NCBI GenBank assembly: GCA_020847975.1
Contig: JADLBD010000213.1
Coordinates: forward strand, 62,001 to 126,000
From: Bryobacterales bacterium
GTDB lineage: Bacteria > Acidobacteriota > Terriglobia > Bryobacterales > Bryobacteraceae
DNA length: 64,000 nt
Direction of reading: 5' to 3'
Below the pieces are notes generated by a model. It was not told where the DNA came from. It saw only the letters and a program-made list of their open reading frames with translations, and ran no database searches. Within the stretch, counting starts at the first letter, position 1; each line of letters begins with the position of its first letter. Made by a program: the position numbers and the translations under genes. Shown here piece by piece: positions 1 to 8,410 of the stretch.

Positions 1-15
1 ACTAAGAGGAGTTCC

Positions 16-1185
16 GTGCCGGCGTTGATCGCTCCCCTATCAACGGAAAGGGAGCAGACACGTCCATGGGAGGCCGCTTTCACCCTTCGACTCGAGAGTG
101 ACACTCACACAGGGGAGCAGGCCGTTCCAAGAACCCAGGAGAGCCACCCGGCCGCAAAGGAAGCGCTGGCGGGAGTTACGAAACAGGATGCGGTGAGAGC
201 GGCGGCTTTGCCTCGCTCGGAACGGACACCTGACGCGTCCCCGGTGCTTCTTACAATGAACGAAAGGCAGACCGGCCCTGTTCGCCATATTCCTGAAAGC
301 AGGGAAACGCGGGCAGCTGACGGAATCCAACGGGAGCCGGATAGTCATCCCAACGAGAGCAGCCAACCCAAGGCGAGCAGCCAACCCATCAAGCAGGATT
401 TCCGCGCGGCTCCGGGCACAAACCTCAAAGCCCCCGCCACGGAGACGCGAAGTAGAGATACGGCAACGCACGATGGCTCACAAGAGAAGAGTGATGCACA
501 AGTTTCCCCGGATCGCCGGCCCGAACGGCCGCAGACCAAGACAGAGTCCGTCAACACTGCACCGCCGGGGCCGGAAAAGCGAGTCCGGGAAACACAGAAA
601 GAAGCCCCCACGCTCGCGCACGCTGCAACGGTGGCATCCAGGTCATCCCTGACGGAGACACGAAAAGCGGACGACCCATCGGGGGCAACGGGTGAAACTC
701 CAATGGCTGAAACAGCATCGCCGGCGGAGACTCAGCGCATCGCGGCGCCGGCGCGGGAGTCCAAACAAATCACGCTTCCACTCGATTCCGCGGGAATGCG
801 TGACATCGAAGTGCGGCTGGTAGATCAAGGAGGGCGCGTCCAAGTCTCCGTGCACTCTCCCGACCGGGAAATAAGAAGCACGCTACGAGCGAACATCGAA
901 GAACTGATCGGTTCACTCGAAACTCGCGGCATTCGGACAGAGACGGCTACCACAGAGCCTTCGCACTCCGCACTTTCCGATGCTGCAAGCACGCGGGAGT
1001 CGCGGCCGATGGGCGCATCGGACCTCTCTCCGGCCACTTCCCGAGAATTCGACGCGTCAAGGCAGCAGCAACAGCAGCAGCAGAGGAACCCATGGCTGCT
1101 GCAAACCGAGTCTAGAAAGCCGGCCCCGCAGAACGCGGATGCCTGGCAACAAGTATTGGAGGCTTCATGGCAAACACCCTCATAG
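16..1185 (+). CDS. fliK: Flagellar hook-length control protein FliK
   Basis: FliK is the exported ruler that sets hook length and switches export specificity through FlhB. The first ~230 residues are low-complexity and rich in Pro, Ser, Thr, Glu and Lys, as in FliK linkers. Residues ~250-310 (starting ITLPLDSAGMRDIEVRL) fit the conserved FliK C-terminal domain. A glutamine run follows near residue 355. The GTG start at 16 has an AGAGGAG-type Shine-Dalgarno a few bases upstream. The frame is open back to base 1, so an earlier start outside the window cannot be excluded. The 3' end overlaps flgD by 19 bp. Position directly before flgD and flgE supports the call. Confidence 0.8.
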   Translation: MPALIAPLSTEREQTRPWEAAFTLRLESDTHTGEQAVPRTQESHPAAKEALAGVTKQDAVRAAALPRSERTPDASPVLLTMNERQTGPVRHIPESRETRAADGIQREPDSHPNESSQPKASSQPIKQDFRAAPGTNLKAPATETRSRDTATHDGSQEKSDAQVSPDRRPERPQTKTESVNTAPPGPEKRVRETQKEAPTLAHAATVASRSSLTETRKADDPSGATGETPMAETASPAETQRIAAPARESKQITLPLDSAGMRDIEVRLVDQGGRVQVSVHSPDREIRSTLRANIEELIGSLETRGIRTETATTEPSHSALSDAASTRESRPMGASDLSPATSREFDASRQQQQQQQRNPWLLQTESRKPAPQNADAWQQVLEASWQTPS

Positions 1186-1466
1186 GGCCGGCACAGTCCG
1201 GCACCAACACAGGCGTCAACACCGCCTCGACCAAGGCGACGGATCCCGGAACCGCGACCAAGGATATGTTTCTCAAACTCATGGTCGCGCAGCTCAAGAA
1301 TCAGGATCCACTGAATCCTACGGATGGAACCGCCTATCTGCAGCAACTCAGTCAGATCAGCGGAGTAGAGCAAATGATCGAAATGCGGCAGCAGTTGGAA
1401 GCGATCCACAGCATACTCAGCACTAATCCGAGCCAAACGGCGGCGCCGGCGACGGGAGGCAAATAG
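1167..1466 (+). CDS. flgD: Flagellar hook assembly scaffold FlgD (short form)
   Basis: FlgD caps the growing hook and guides polymerisation of FlgE. The diagnostic N-terminal segment is present: FLKLMVAQLKNQDPLNPTD at residues ~35-53, then a helical Gln/Met-rich stretch (YLQQLSQISGVEQM). The protein has only 99 residues, whereas enterobacterial FlgD has about 230. The C-terminal Tudor/FnIII-like region is absent, leaving the exported anchoring segment. Short FlgD proteins are known in other phyla, so this need not be a truncation; the reading frame shows no sign of decay. It overlaps fliK and lies 23 bp before flgE. Confidence 0.85.
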   Translation: MANTLIGPAQSGTNTGVNTASTKATDPGTATKDMFLKLMVAQLKNQDPLNPTDGTAYLQQLSQISGVEQMIEMRQQLEAIHSILSTNPSQTAAPATGGK

Positions 1467-1489
1467 CCACTTCATCAGGAGAAAGCAAC

Positions 1490-2734
1490 ATGTTCACATC
1501 ATTCTCGACAGCACTTTCAGCGCTCGGGGCGCTTTCCACCGCGGTGGACGTGGTAGGAAACAACCTTGCCAACCTCAACACTCCAGGTTTCAAGACCAGC
1601 GTCGTGTCGTTTCACGACCTGGTAACACAGTCATTGGGAGCGGGCCTTGGCGAGACACAAGTAGGGTTCGGCGTGGGACGCCCGATTACCTTGCGGCAAT
1701 TTTCGCAGGGAGCCATCCAAAGCAGTTCCGGCCCGCTCGATGCAGCCATTCAGGGCGATGGGTTCCTGGTTGTGCGGGACAAAGCGGGCGCTTTGCTGTA
1801 TACAAGAGGCGGCAACCTGCAGGTGGACAAGTCGGGAAATCTGCTGACGGCCACGAGCGAGCGTGTGCAGGGTTGGACGAGCATTGGCGGAACCGTCGAT
1901 ACCAACCGCGCGGTCGGCGATATCGTGGTGCCGGTGGGCTCTCTCAAGGCCCCCACGCCGAGCACGGAATTTTCCTTTGATTTGAACCTCAATGCAGCCG
2001 GGACCGCGGGTCCGCCGCCGACTCAGTTCTCCACTTCGATCGAGGTGTTCGACTCGTTGGGAACAAGCCACATCATCTCTGTGAATTTCACGAAGAACGC
2101 GACGGCGGGCCAGTGGGACTACGCGATCTCGATTCCGGATTCCGACGTCACGAGCCCCGTCACACCGGTCACGGGAACTCTCACCTTCGACAGCAGTGGA
2201 AAACTGGTGGACCCGCCGCCTGCCGGGCCCTTTCCGGCGATCACCGTAACGGGCTTGACGGACGGAGCGGCGGACATGACTCTGACGTGGCACTTGTTTG
2301 ACGGGCCCACCCCTCGCCTCTCGCAATATGCCCAGCCCTCGGCGGTGTCGGCCAACGCGCAGGATGGGTCGCCGGCGGCGCAGTTGATCCGCGTTGGGCT
2401 CGACGACGGAGGTCGCATCCTCGCGCAGTACTCGGATGGACAACAGATCATGGTAGGACAACTGGCGATGGCTGCCATTCGCAACCCTGAATCGCTGGTG
2501 GCGGTGGGAAACAACAACTATCAACTGAGCGCGAGAACAGCGCTGCCGGCCATCGGCACGGCTGGGACAGGCGGGCGCGGTACGATTCTCGGCGGGGCCA
2601 TCGAATCATCCACAGTGGACATAGCCCGCGAGTTCACCAATCTGATCGTACTGCAACGGGGCTACCAGGCCAATGCCAAAGTGGTTACCACTGTGGATGA
2701 ATTGAGCCAGGAAACCATCAACCTCAAGAGGTAA
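1490..2734 (+). CDS. flgE: Flagellar hook protein FlgE
   Basis: FlgE forms the universal joint between rod and filament. The N-terminus (MFTSFSTALSALGALSTAVD followed by VGNNLANLNTPGFK) is the classical rod/hook/filament motif. The C-terminus (STVDIAREFTNLIVLQRGYQ, then ANAKVVTTVDEL) is the matching terminal coiled-coil segment. The central region (about residues 75-330) carries the variable surface domains. At 414 residues the length is normal. An AGGAGAAAG Shine-Dalgarno precedes the ATG. Confidence 0.95.
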   Translation: MFTSFSTALSALGALSTAVDVVGNNLANLNTPGFKTSVVSFHDLVTQSLGAGLGETQVGFGVGRPITLRQFSQGAIQSSSGPLDAAIQGDGFLVVRDKAGALLYTRGGNLQVDKSGNLLTATSERVQGWTSIGGTVDTNRAVGDIVVPVGSLKAPTPSTEFSFDLNLNAAGTAGPPPTQFSTSIEVFDSLGTSHIISVNFTKNATAGQWDYAISIPDSDVTSPVTPVTGTLTFDSSGKLVDPPPAGPFPAITVTGLTDGAADMTLTWHLFDGPTPRLSQYAQPSAVSANAQDGSPAAQLIRVGLDDGGRILAQYSDGQQIMVGQLAMAAIRNPESLVAVGNNNYQLSARTALPAIGTAGTGGRGTILGGAIESSTVDIAREFTNLIVLQRGYQANAKVVTTVDELSQETINLKR

Positions 2735-2754
2735 TGAGGAGGCGCGAATAGGCC

Positions 2755-3030
2755 GTGACCCCGCCCCAGAACCCACCGCTTCAGAACCCATTGGATGAGT
2801 TGCATCACTTCGCCGATATCGCCCTCGATATCGTGGTGGAACTCGACAAGAAGGTGATCGCCATGCGGCAGATACTCGAACTTGAAGCGGGCAGTGTGCT
2901 CAAACTCACACGATCCGCGGGGGAGAACATCGACATTCTGGTGGGAGGCGCTCTGGTCGCATTCGGCGAAATTGTAGTCATCGAGGACCAGATGGGCGTG
3001 CGAATCACGGACTTCAACACAGGAGAGTAG
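2755..3030 (+). CDS. fliN: Flagellar motor switch protein FliN (small)
   Basis: A 91-residue protein consisting almost entirely of a SpoA/FliN domain. Residues ~18-88 follow the family pattern: DIALDIVVELDKK, a hydrophobic LELEAGSVLKL strand, NIDILVGGALVAFGEIVVIED and GVRITDF. FliN builds the bottom of the cytoplasmic C-ring and docks FliH. The start is GTG, placed by a GAGGAGGC Shine-Dalgarno about 11 bases upstream. It sits between flgE and fliO, the standard place before the export-gate genes. A second, larger FliN-like protein is encoded at 10410-11285. Confidence 0.87.
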   Translation: MTPPQNPPLQNPLDELHHFADIALDIVVELDKKVIAMRQILELEAGSVLKLTRSAGENIDILVGGALVAFGEIVVIEDQMGVRITDFNTGE

Positions 3031-3031
3031 T

Positions 3032-3337
3032 ATGGGCTGGTTTACGCAAGCCGGTGCGGTTGCACTGGTGATTGCTCTCGCGGCGGGCGCCAGAGTGCTG
3101 CTCAGTCGGGGGCGAGGAAACACGTTCCGCCTGATAGGCGGACACCGCAAGAGAGCACAGGTGATCGAGGTAGTCGACAGGTTGGGTCTTACGCCCAGAC
3201 ATTCGCTCTATGCAGTTCGCCTGGCGGACCGTCTCCTGGTAGTGGCTGTGCACGGAGACCAGTGCTCTCTGCTCAAAACGATGCGATGGCCAGGAGAACC
3301 GGAGGCAGAGCACTCCTCCCCGGCGGCTGTGAGGTAA
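3032..3337 (+). CDS. fliO: FliO-like flagellar export-gate assembly factor
   Basis: A 101-residue protein with one N-terminal transmembrane helix (residues ~4-22), then a small basic cytoplasmic domain with the FliO-type pattern VIEVVDRLGLTPRHSLYAVRLADRLLVVAV. FliO helps build the FliP ring. Sequence conservation in this family is low, so the call rests on topology, this segment and position immediately before fliP. An AGGAGAG Shine-Dalgarno precedes the ATG. It ends 2 bp before the preferred fliP start. Confidence 0.75.
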   Translation: MGWFTQAGAVALVIALAAGARVLLSRGRGNTFRLIGGHRKRAQVIEVVDRLGLTPRHSLYAVRLADRLLVVAVHGDQCSLLKTMRWPGEPEAEHSSPAAVR

Positions 3338-3339
3338 AC

Positions 3340-4083
3340 ATGCGCGGCAAGGAATTGTTTTCATTCTTGTTTTTCAGCAGTACGGTGTTGGCCTCCGGTC
3401 AGACGACCGGCAAAATACCCGGGCTCATAGAGAAGGGAGGAGTCAATATTCTCGGTGTGCCGATGCAGGTCGTAGTATTACTTACGCTGCTTACGGTTCT
3501 GCCATCTGTATTCATGTCGATTACGCCCTTTCTGAGAATCACTGTCGTATTGCATTTTCTAAGGCAGGCGTTAGGCACTCAGTCCACGCCATCGAACCAG
3601 GTGCTTGTCGGGCTGGCTCTCTTCCTGACCCTGCTGATCATGAATCCTGTTTTCAGCGAGGCCTATCACAAGGGATGGGAGCCGCTTGAGAAAGGGGAGA
3701 TCTCGGCGGCACAGGCCTGGGAAGAGGGGACGCGGCCAATTGAGACGTTTCTCCTGCGTTTTTGCAGGGAGAAAGATATCCGTCTTTTTCTCGAGATCAC
3801 GCATTCGCCACTGCCCGCGCGGCCGGCGGATGTCGGTTTGAAGATTCTGGTTCCCGCCTATATTCTGAGCGAGCTGCGAACCGGCTTTCAGATTGGCGCG
3901 GTGCTCTTCCTGCCGTTTCTGGTGATCGACATGGTGGTGGCGAGCGTGACACTCTCCATTGGCATGGTGCAGCTTCCCCCAGTCATGTTGTCAGCTCCCT
4001 TCAAGATCATGCTGTTCGTTCTTGTAGATGGATGGAACCTGGTGATCGGCTCGCTGGTGAAGAGTTTCTACGCGGGTGTATGA
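3340..4083 (+). CDS. fliP: Flagellar type III export gate protein FliP
   Basis: FliP pentamers form the core of the export channel. The 247-residue protein has an N-terminal signal-like segment and four hydrophobic helices, with hallmark stretches TPFLRITVVLHFLRQALGT, then ILVPAYILSELRTGFQIGA and PPVMLSAPFKIMLFVLVDGW. The ATG at 3340 is preferred to an in-frame upstream start at 3262. The upstream option would overlap fliO by 76 bp and add a non-hydrophobic leader, whereas 3340 follows the fliO stop directly. Confidence 0.95.
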   Translation: MRGKELFSFLFFSSTVLASGQTTGKIPGLIEKGGVNILGVPMQVVVLLTLLTVLPSVFMSITPFLRITVVLHFLRQALGTQSTPSNQVLVGLALFLTLLIMNPVFSEAYHKGWEPLEKGEISAAQAWEEGTRPIETFLLRFCREKDIRLFLEITHSPLPARPADVGLKILVPAYILSELRTGFQIGAVLFLPFLVIDMVVASVTLSIGMVQLPPVMLSAPFKIMLFVLVDGWNLVIGSLVKSFYAGV

Positions 4084-4092
4084 GGTGATGGC

Positions 4093-4362
4093 ATGAATGC
4101 AGAACAGGTTGTCGATCTGATACGGCAGACCTTCTGGACTACTTTCTGGCTAGGGCTCCCGTTGCTCGCCTTAGGCTTCGTGACGGGGATTCTCGTGAGC
4201 CTGATACAGATTGTCACTTCGATTCAGGACTCGAGCTTTGGCGCAGTGCCGCGGCTGCTGGCGTTTCTCGCCGCGCTGGTCATCTTCCTGCCATGGATGC
4301 TGGCACGACTGGTGGCGTATACCACGGCGCTGTTTGGAGATTTCAGCCGCTATGCCCGGTGA
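4093..4362 (+). CDS. fliQ: Flagellar export gate protein FliQ
   Basis: An 89-residue protein with two transmembrane helices (~residues 14-40 and 52-76) and the family core GLPLLALGFVTGILVSLIQIVTSIQDSSF. FliQ subunits pack around the FliP/FliR channel. Size and topology are exactly those of the family. It begins 10 bp after fliP and overlaps fliR by 11 bp, consistent with coupled translation of gate subunits. Confidence 0.95.
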   Translation: MNAEQVVDLIRQTFWTTFWLGLPLLALGFVTGILVSLIQIVTSIQDSSFGAVPRLLAFLAALVIFLPWMLARLVAYTTALFGDFSRYAR

Positions 4363-5110
4363 CGCCGCACTGGCGAGTTTGTTGTGGAGCTTCGTCCTGG
4401 TATTGGCGAGAGTATCCGGAGTGGTGGCCCTGGTTCCCGTACCGGGATGGCGCAAGGGGCCGGATGTAGCGCGGATTGTATTCTCCCTGGCGCTAACGGC
4501 GGCGCTGTTCCCCGTCTGGCCCGCACCGCCCAAAGTGAGTCCCGGTATCTGCGAACTGACCGGATGGATCCTTGCGGAATGTTTCTTCGGATTGCTGCTG
4601 GGAATTGGGGTGGGCTTCGTGATGGAAGGGTTCACGCTCGCCATGCAAATTCTTGGGCTGCAGGCCGGCTACGCCTATGCTTCGACGATCGACCCGTCGA
4701 GCGACGCCGACTCCAGCGTCCTGCAGGTGATTGCTCAGCTAGGGACGAGCCTGTTGTTCTTCAGCCTTCGACTGGACGCGGAACTGTTGCGCTCCCTCGC
4801 CGCAAGCTTTGAAAAACATCCGGCAGGCGTGTGGTTGGGAGATTGGGGCAAGGCGGCGTCCCTGGTCGCGCTCGGAGCCGACATGTGGAAGACGGCGTTC
4901 CGGTTGGCGTTGCCGGTGCTGGCGCTACTGGTAATGCTCGACGTCTGCCTGGCCTTGCTCGGGCGAGTGCAGGCCCAGTTGCAGCTGCTCACCCTGGCCT
5001 TTCCGGCAAAGATGCTGGTGACGCTGGTCACGCTGGCCGCACTCGCCGGGGTTCTTCCCGCCGTGTTCCGCCAGCAGGCGGAGGGGGTGGTTTTGCTTTG
5101 GGCGAAGTAA
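4352..5110 (+). CDS. fliR: Flagellar export gate protein FliR
   Basis: A 252-residue polytopic membrane protein and the single-copy subunit of the FliPQR channel. Typical segments are RVSGVVALVPVPGW near the N-terminus, GVGFVMEGFTLAMQILGLQAGYAYASTIDP in the middle and a hydrophobic C-terminus. The ATG at 4352 lies inside the fliQ 3' end and gives the correct N-terminus; a start at 4211 would add about 47 non-hydrophobic residues from another frame of fliQ. Confidence 0.93.
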   Translation: MPGDAALASLLWSFVLVLARVSGVVALVPVPGWRKGPDVARIVFSLALTAALFPVWPAPPKVSPGICELTGWILAECFFGLLLGIGVGFVMEGFTLAMQILGLQAGYAYASTIDPSSDADSSVLQVIAQLGTSLLFFSLRLDAELLRSLAASFEKHPAGVWLGDWGKAASLVALGADMWKTAFRLALPVLALLVMLDVCLALLGRVQAQLQLLTLAFPAKMLVTLVTLAALAGVLPAVFRQQAEGVVLLWAK

Positions 5111-5128
5111 GGTTCACGGAGGCAGGAA

Positions 5129-6196
5129 TTGGCCGACTCATCCCAGCGGACAGAGCAACCGACTCCACGAAGGCTCGAGAAGGCACGGAAGGAGGGACAG
5201 TTTCCGGCCAGCCGCGAGTTTGTCGGGAGCGTCACGTTTCTAACGTTTGTCTGGCTGGCGAACTCGCAGGCCGCAAATGTAGTCACCGCCTCGCGAAGGC
5301 TGATGAAGGAACTGCTGGAACAGGCGTTTATGACCGAATTAACGCCTTTGACGGTTGTGCGCTGGCTGGGCCGCATCGGCTGGGGATACCTGGCAATGCT
5401 CTGCGCGGCCGGACTCGGGCTTTCCACGCTGTTCGTCGGTGTTCACCTGCTCACCACCGGGTTCGGGTTTTCGGGGAAGAAGCTGGCGCCGGATTTCAGC
5501 CGGCTGAACCCGATGGCGAGGCTCGGGCAGATGTTCTCACAAAACCTCTCCGCCTGCGCGCAATCGCTGGTACTGCTGCCGGTATTCGGATGGATTGTCT
5601 GGCGGCTGGCAAGGGCGAACTGGGCGGTCTATCTCCAACTGCCGCGCATGTCCGTGGAGCAAGGGTTGGGAAGAGTGGGAGAGTCGCTGGGGGATCTGCT
5701 GTGGAAGGCTGCGATGCTCTTTCTTGTATTTGGGGCAGTGGATCTATTCCGGCAGAGGCGCCGGTGGATGGGGCAGTTGCGGATGTCGAAGCAGGAGATT
5801 CGCGAGGAGCAGAAAGAAGTGGAGGGGAATCCCCTGATCCGCATGCGCATCCGGCGATTGCAACGGGAGGCGTTGCGGCGGCGCATGATGCAGCAGGTGC
5901 CGAAGGCAACGGCGGTAATCGTCAACCCGACGCACTACGCGGTGGCTATCCGGTATCAGATGAATGGATCGGGGGCTCCGAAAGTGGTGGCGAAAGGGAA
6001 GAACTGGCTTGCCCTGCGAATCAGGGAGGTGGCTGTACGAAACCAGGTGCCGGTAGTGGAGAACGCGCCGCTGGCGCGGTCACTTTATGGCTCAGTGGAG
6101 GTGGGGCAGGAGATCCCCGCTCATCTCTATCAAGCGGTGGCGGAAGTGCTCGCCTACATCTACCGCCTGATGCGCGGCAATTTGCCCGGCCAATAG
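5129..6196 (+). CDS. flhB: Flagellar export switch protein FlhB
   Basis: FlhB regulates the change from hook to filament export by autocleavage. The N-terminus (DSSQRTEQPTPRRLEKARKEG) is the family signature, followed by four transmembrane helices. The cytoplasmic domain carries the autocleavage site NPTH at residues 266-269, followed by YAVAIRY. The start is TTG, preceded by GGAGG at 5118-5122. At 355 residues it is of normal length. It lies between fliR and flhA as in many bacteria. Confidence 0.95.
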   Translation: MADSSQRTEQPTPRRLEKARKEGQFPASREFVGSVTFLTFVWLANSQAANVVTASRRLMKELLEQAFMTELTPLTVVRWLGRIGWGYLAMLCAAGLGLSTLFVGVHLLTTGFGFSGKKLAPDFSRLNPMARLGQMFSQNLSACAQSLVLLPVFGWIVWRLARANWAVYLQLPRMSVEQGLGRVGESLGDLLWKAAMLFLVFGAVDLFRQRRRWMGQLRMSKQEIREEQKEVEGNPLIRMRIRRLQREALRRRMMQQVPKATAVIVNPTHYAVAIRYQMNGSGAPKVVAKGKNWLALRIREVAVRNQVPVVENAPLARSLYGSVEVGQEIPAHLYQAVAEVLAYIYRLMRGNLPGQ

Positions 6197-6235
6197 CCGG
6201 GCCGCGCGCAAGGGCGACTTTCGGGAGGCTCATCA

Positions 6236-8398
6236 ATGGCAGCTAGCGCACCCATCCCGTCCGTCTCGGCGACCCGGATTCCGGCTGAGCGGCTACATAC
6301 GTCGGGAGGAAAGGACTCTCCGCGGCCCAAGGCCGGCAGCTTTGCGAGCGCCTTCGGCATGAGCTTTCGCTCCGCGCCGTGGAAGGAGATGAGCGTCCCG
6401 CTGGCCGTATTGGGAATCCTGCTGGCGATGGTCACGCCGATGCCGTCGCTGCTACTGGACCTTCTCATCAGTGCCAACATCACGATGTCGGTGATCATCC
6501 TGCTGGTGGCGATGCACATTCTCCGGCCCGTAGAGTTCAGCATTTTTCCCACAACCCTGCTGCTGATGACGCTGTTTCGCCTGGCGTTGAACGTATCGAG
6601 CGCGAGGCTGATCCTGCTCAACGGGAACACAGGAACTTCGGCGGCCGGCGAGGTGATCGAGGCCTTCGGCCAGTTCGTCGTGGGCGGCAATTACATCATC
6701 GGCACGGTGATCTTTCTCGTATTGATTGCCATTCAATACGTGGTGATCAACCACGGCGCGGTGCGCATTTCGGAAGTAACCGCGCGGTTCACGTTGGATG
6801 CGCTTCCGGGCAAGCAGATGTCCATCGATTCGGATCTCAACGCAGGATTGATAGACGAGGCGGAGGCGCGTGTTCGCCGGAAGCAGCTTGCGGCGGAGGC
6901 GGAGTTCTATGGGGCGATGGACGGGGCATCGCGGTTCACACAAAGAGATGCGGTGGCAAGCATCCTGATCACGGCCATCAATATTATCGCCGGAATCCTG
7001 ATTGGAATTCTGCAGCATGGGATGGATATCACGCGCGCGCTGGAAACTTACACGGTACTTACGATCGGAGATGGTCTGGTGACAGTAATTCCCGCCTTGA
7101 TGATTTCCATTTCCGGGGGACTGATTGTAACTCGAGCGAGTTCGGAGAAAGGCCTGGAAGCCGACGTACGGCAACAGCTGTTTAGCCAGTCCCAGCCCCT
7201 GCTGCTCGCCTCGGGGGTGCTTCTGGCGATGGCCATGTTTCCCGGACTGCCCAAGATTCCATTTCTGGCGATTGGGGGAGGACTGGGATACGCGGCAATA
7301 CGGATGCGCGGAGAAGAAGCCGCGTCGAGAGCGGAAACGGCGTCGCCGGCAGCTACGCCTCAACCCAAAGAGAATATCGAATCCCTGCTCCGGGTGGACC
7401 TGCTCGCGGTGGAAGTGGGATTGGGACTGGTGAGGCTTGTGGAAGGGGGGCAGAACTCACCGCTTCTGCGAAGGATTGGGGCGATCCGCCGACAGATGGC
7501 TAGCGAGATGGGCTACGTGCTGCCCGCCGTCCGGGTGACGGACAATCTTTCGCTGCGGGCTTCGGAATACCTGATCTTGCTGAAGGGTGTGGAGATCGCG
7601 CGCTTCGACCTGCCACCGGGGCATGAGTTGGCGATTGCCGGATCGCGAGTTACAACAAAGATGAACGGGATACCGACCAAGGAGCCGGCTTTCGGCATGG
7701 CCGCCATCTGGATTCTTTCGGCCAAAGCTGAGGAAGCGAGACATGCGGGATACACGGTTGTGGATGCCGTGAGCGTGTTGGGGACCCACCTGGCGGAGAT
7801 GGTACGGCGCCATGCGCACGAACTGTTCTCGCGGCAGGACGCCAAGAAGGTGCTGGACCGGGTGGTGGAAGAGAATCCGAAGGTAGTAGAGGACCTTGTT
7901 CCGAAACTGCTGCCGCTTGCAACAGTGCAGAAGGTGCTGCAGAACCTGCTGCGGGAGAGGGTTTCGATTCGGGATGCCGGTTCCATTTTGGAAGCGCTCG
8001 GCGAATCGGCGAGTATCACAAAGAACCCGATTGTGTTGACGGAATTCGTGCGGCAGTCGATCCGGCGCGTGGTGACGAAACCGTATCTCAACGCGGCGGG
8101 CGATTTACCGGCGTATTTTCTTGATCCTGCGGCGGAGCGGAATCTGGAGAGCGCGGTGGAGCACGGAGAGAACACGTCGCACCTGAATCTCCCTCCGCAG
8201 AGGGTACGGGAATTGCTGGAACGGTTCAGCAGGAGTTTGGGAGCGATGGATACGCCAACGGTGCTACTTACAGGCTCGGGTTGCCGCTATTTCCTGCGGC
8301 AGATTGTCGAAGGCGCGCAGCCGAACCTGGTGGTACTAGCGCACAACGAGATTCCGACGGGAGTGCGAGTCATTTCCCTGGGTTCGATCGGCGGGTAG
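6236..8398 (+). CDS. flhA: Flagellar export platform protein FlhA
   Basis: FlhA forms the nonameric ring that receives chaperone-substrate complexes. The 720-residue protein has about eight N-terminal transmembrane helices (from residue ~50). It then shows the conserved FHIPEP-type loop, including KQMSIDSDLNAGLIDEAEARVRR, with AEFYGAMDGASRF and a large cytoplasmic domain. The first ~45 residues before the first helix form a Ser/Pro-rich extension longer than usual. The ATG at 6236 has GGAGG upstream. Confidence 0.96.
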   Translation: MAASAPIPSVSATRIPAERLHTSGGKDSPRPKAGSFASAFGMSFRSAPWKEMSVPLAVLGILLAMVTPMPSLLLDLLISANITMSVIILLVAMHILRPVEFSIFPTTLLLMTLFRLALNVSSARLILLNGNTGTSAAGEVIEAFGQFVVGGNYIIGTVIFLVLIAIQYVVINHGAVRISEVTARFTLDALPGKQMSIDSDLNAGLIDEAEARVRRKQLAAEAEFYGAMDGASRFTQRDAVASILITAINIIAGILIGILQHGMDITRALETYTVLTIGDGLVTVIPALMISISGGLIVTRASSEKGLEADVRQQLFSQSQPLLLASGVLLAMAMFPGLPKIPFLAIGGGLGYAAIRMRGEEAASRAETASPAATPQPKENIESLLRVDLLAVEVGLGLVRLVEGGQNSPLLRRIGAIRRQMASEMGYVLPAVRVTDNLSLRASEYLILLKGVEIARFDLPPGHELAIAGSRVTTKMNGIPTKEPAFGMAAIWILSAKAEEARHAGYTVVDAVSVLGTHLAEMVRRHAHELFSRQDAKKVLDRVVEENPKVVEDLVPKLLPLATVQKVLQNLLRERVSIRDAGSILEALGESASITKNPIVLTEFVRQSIRRVVTKPYLNAAGDLPAYFLDPAAERNLESAVEHGENTSHLNLPPQRVRELLERFSRSLGAMDTPTVLLTGSGCRYFLRQIVEGAQPNLVVLAHNEIPTGVRVISLGSIGG

Positions 8399-8410
8399 CA
8401 GGAGGAAGGA

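Noticed and set aside
1065-1084. CAG/CAA repeat in fliK as a phase-variation tract
   Set aside because: It encodes only a short glutamine run with mixed codons; trinucleotide changes would not shift the frame.
4831-6246. 471-codon plus-strand frame over fliR/flhB
   Set aside because: It covers the well-supported fliR and flhB in another frame; the translation is Gly/Ala/Arg-rich and unlike any protein.
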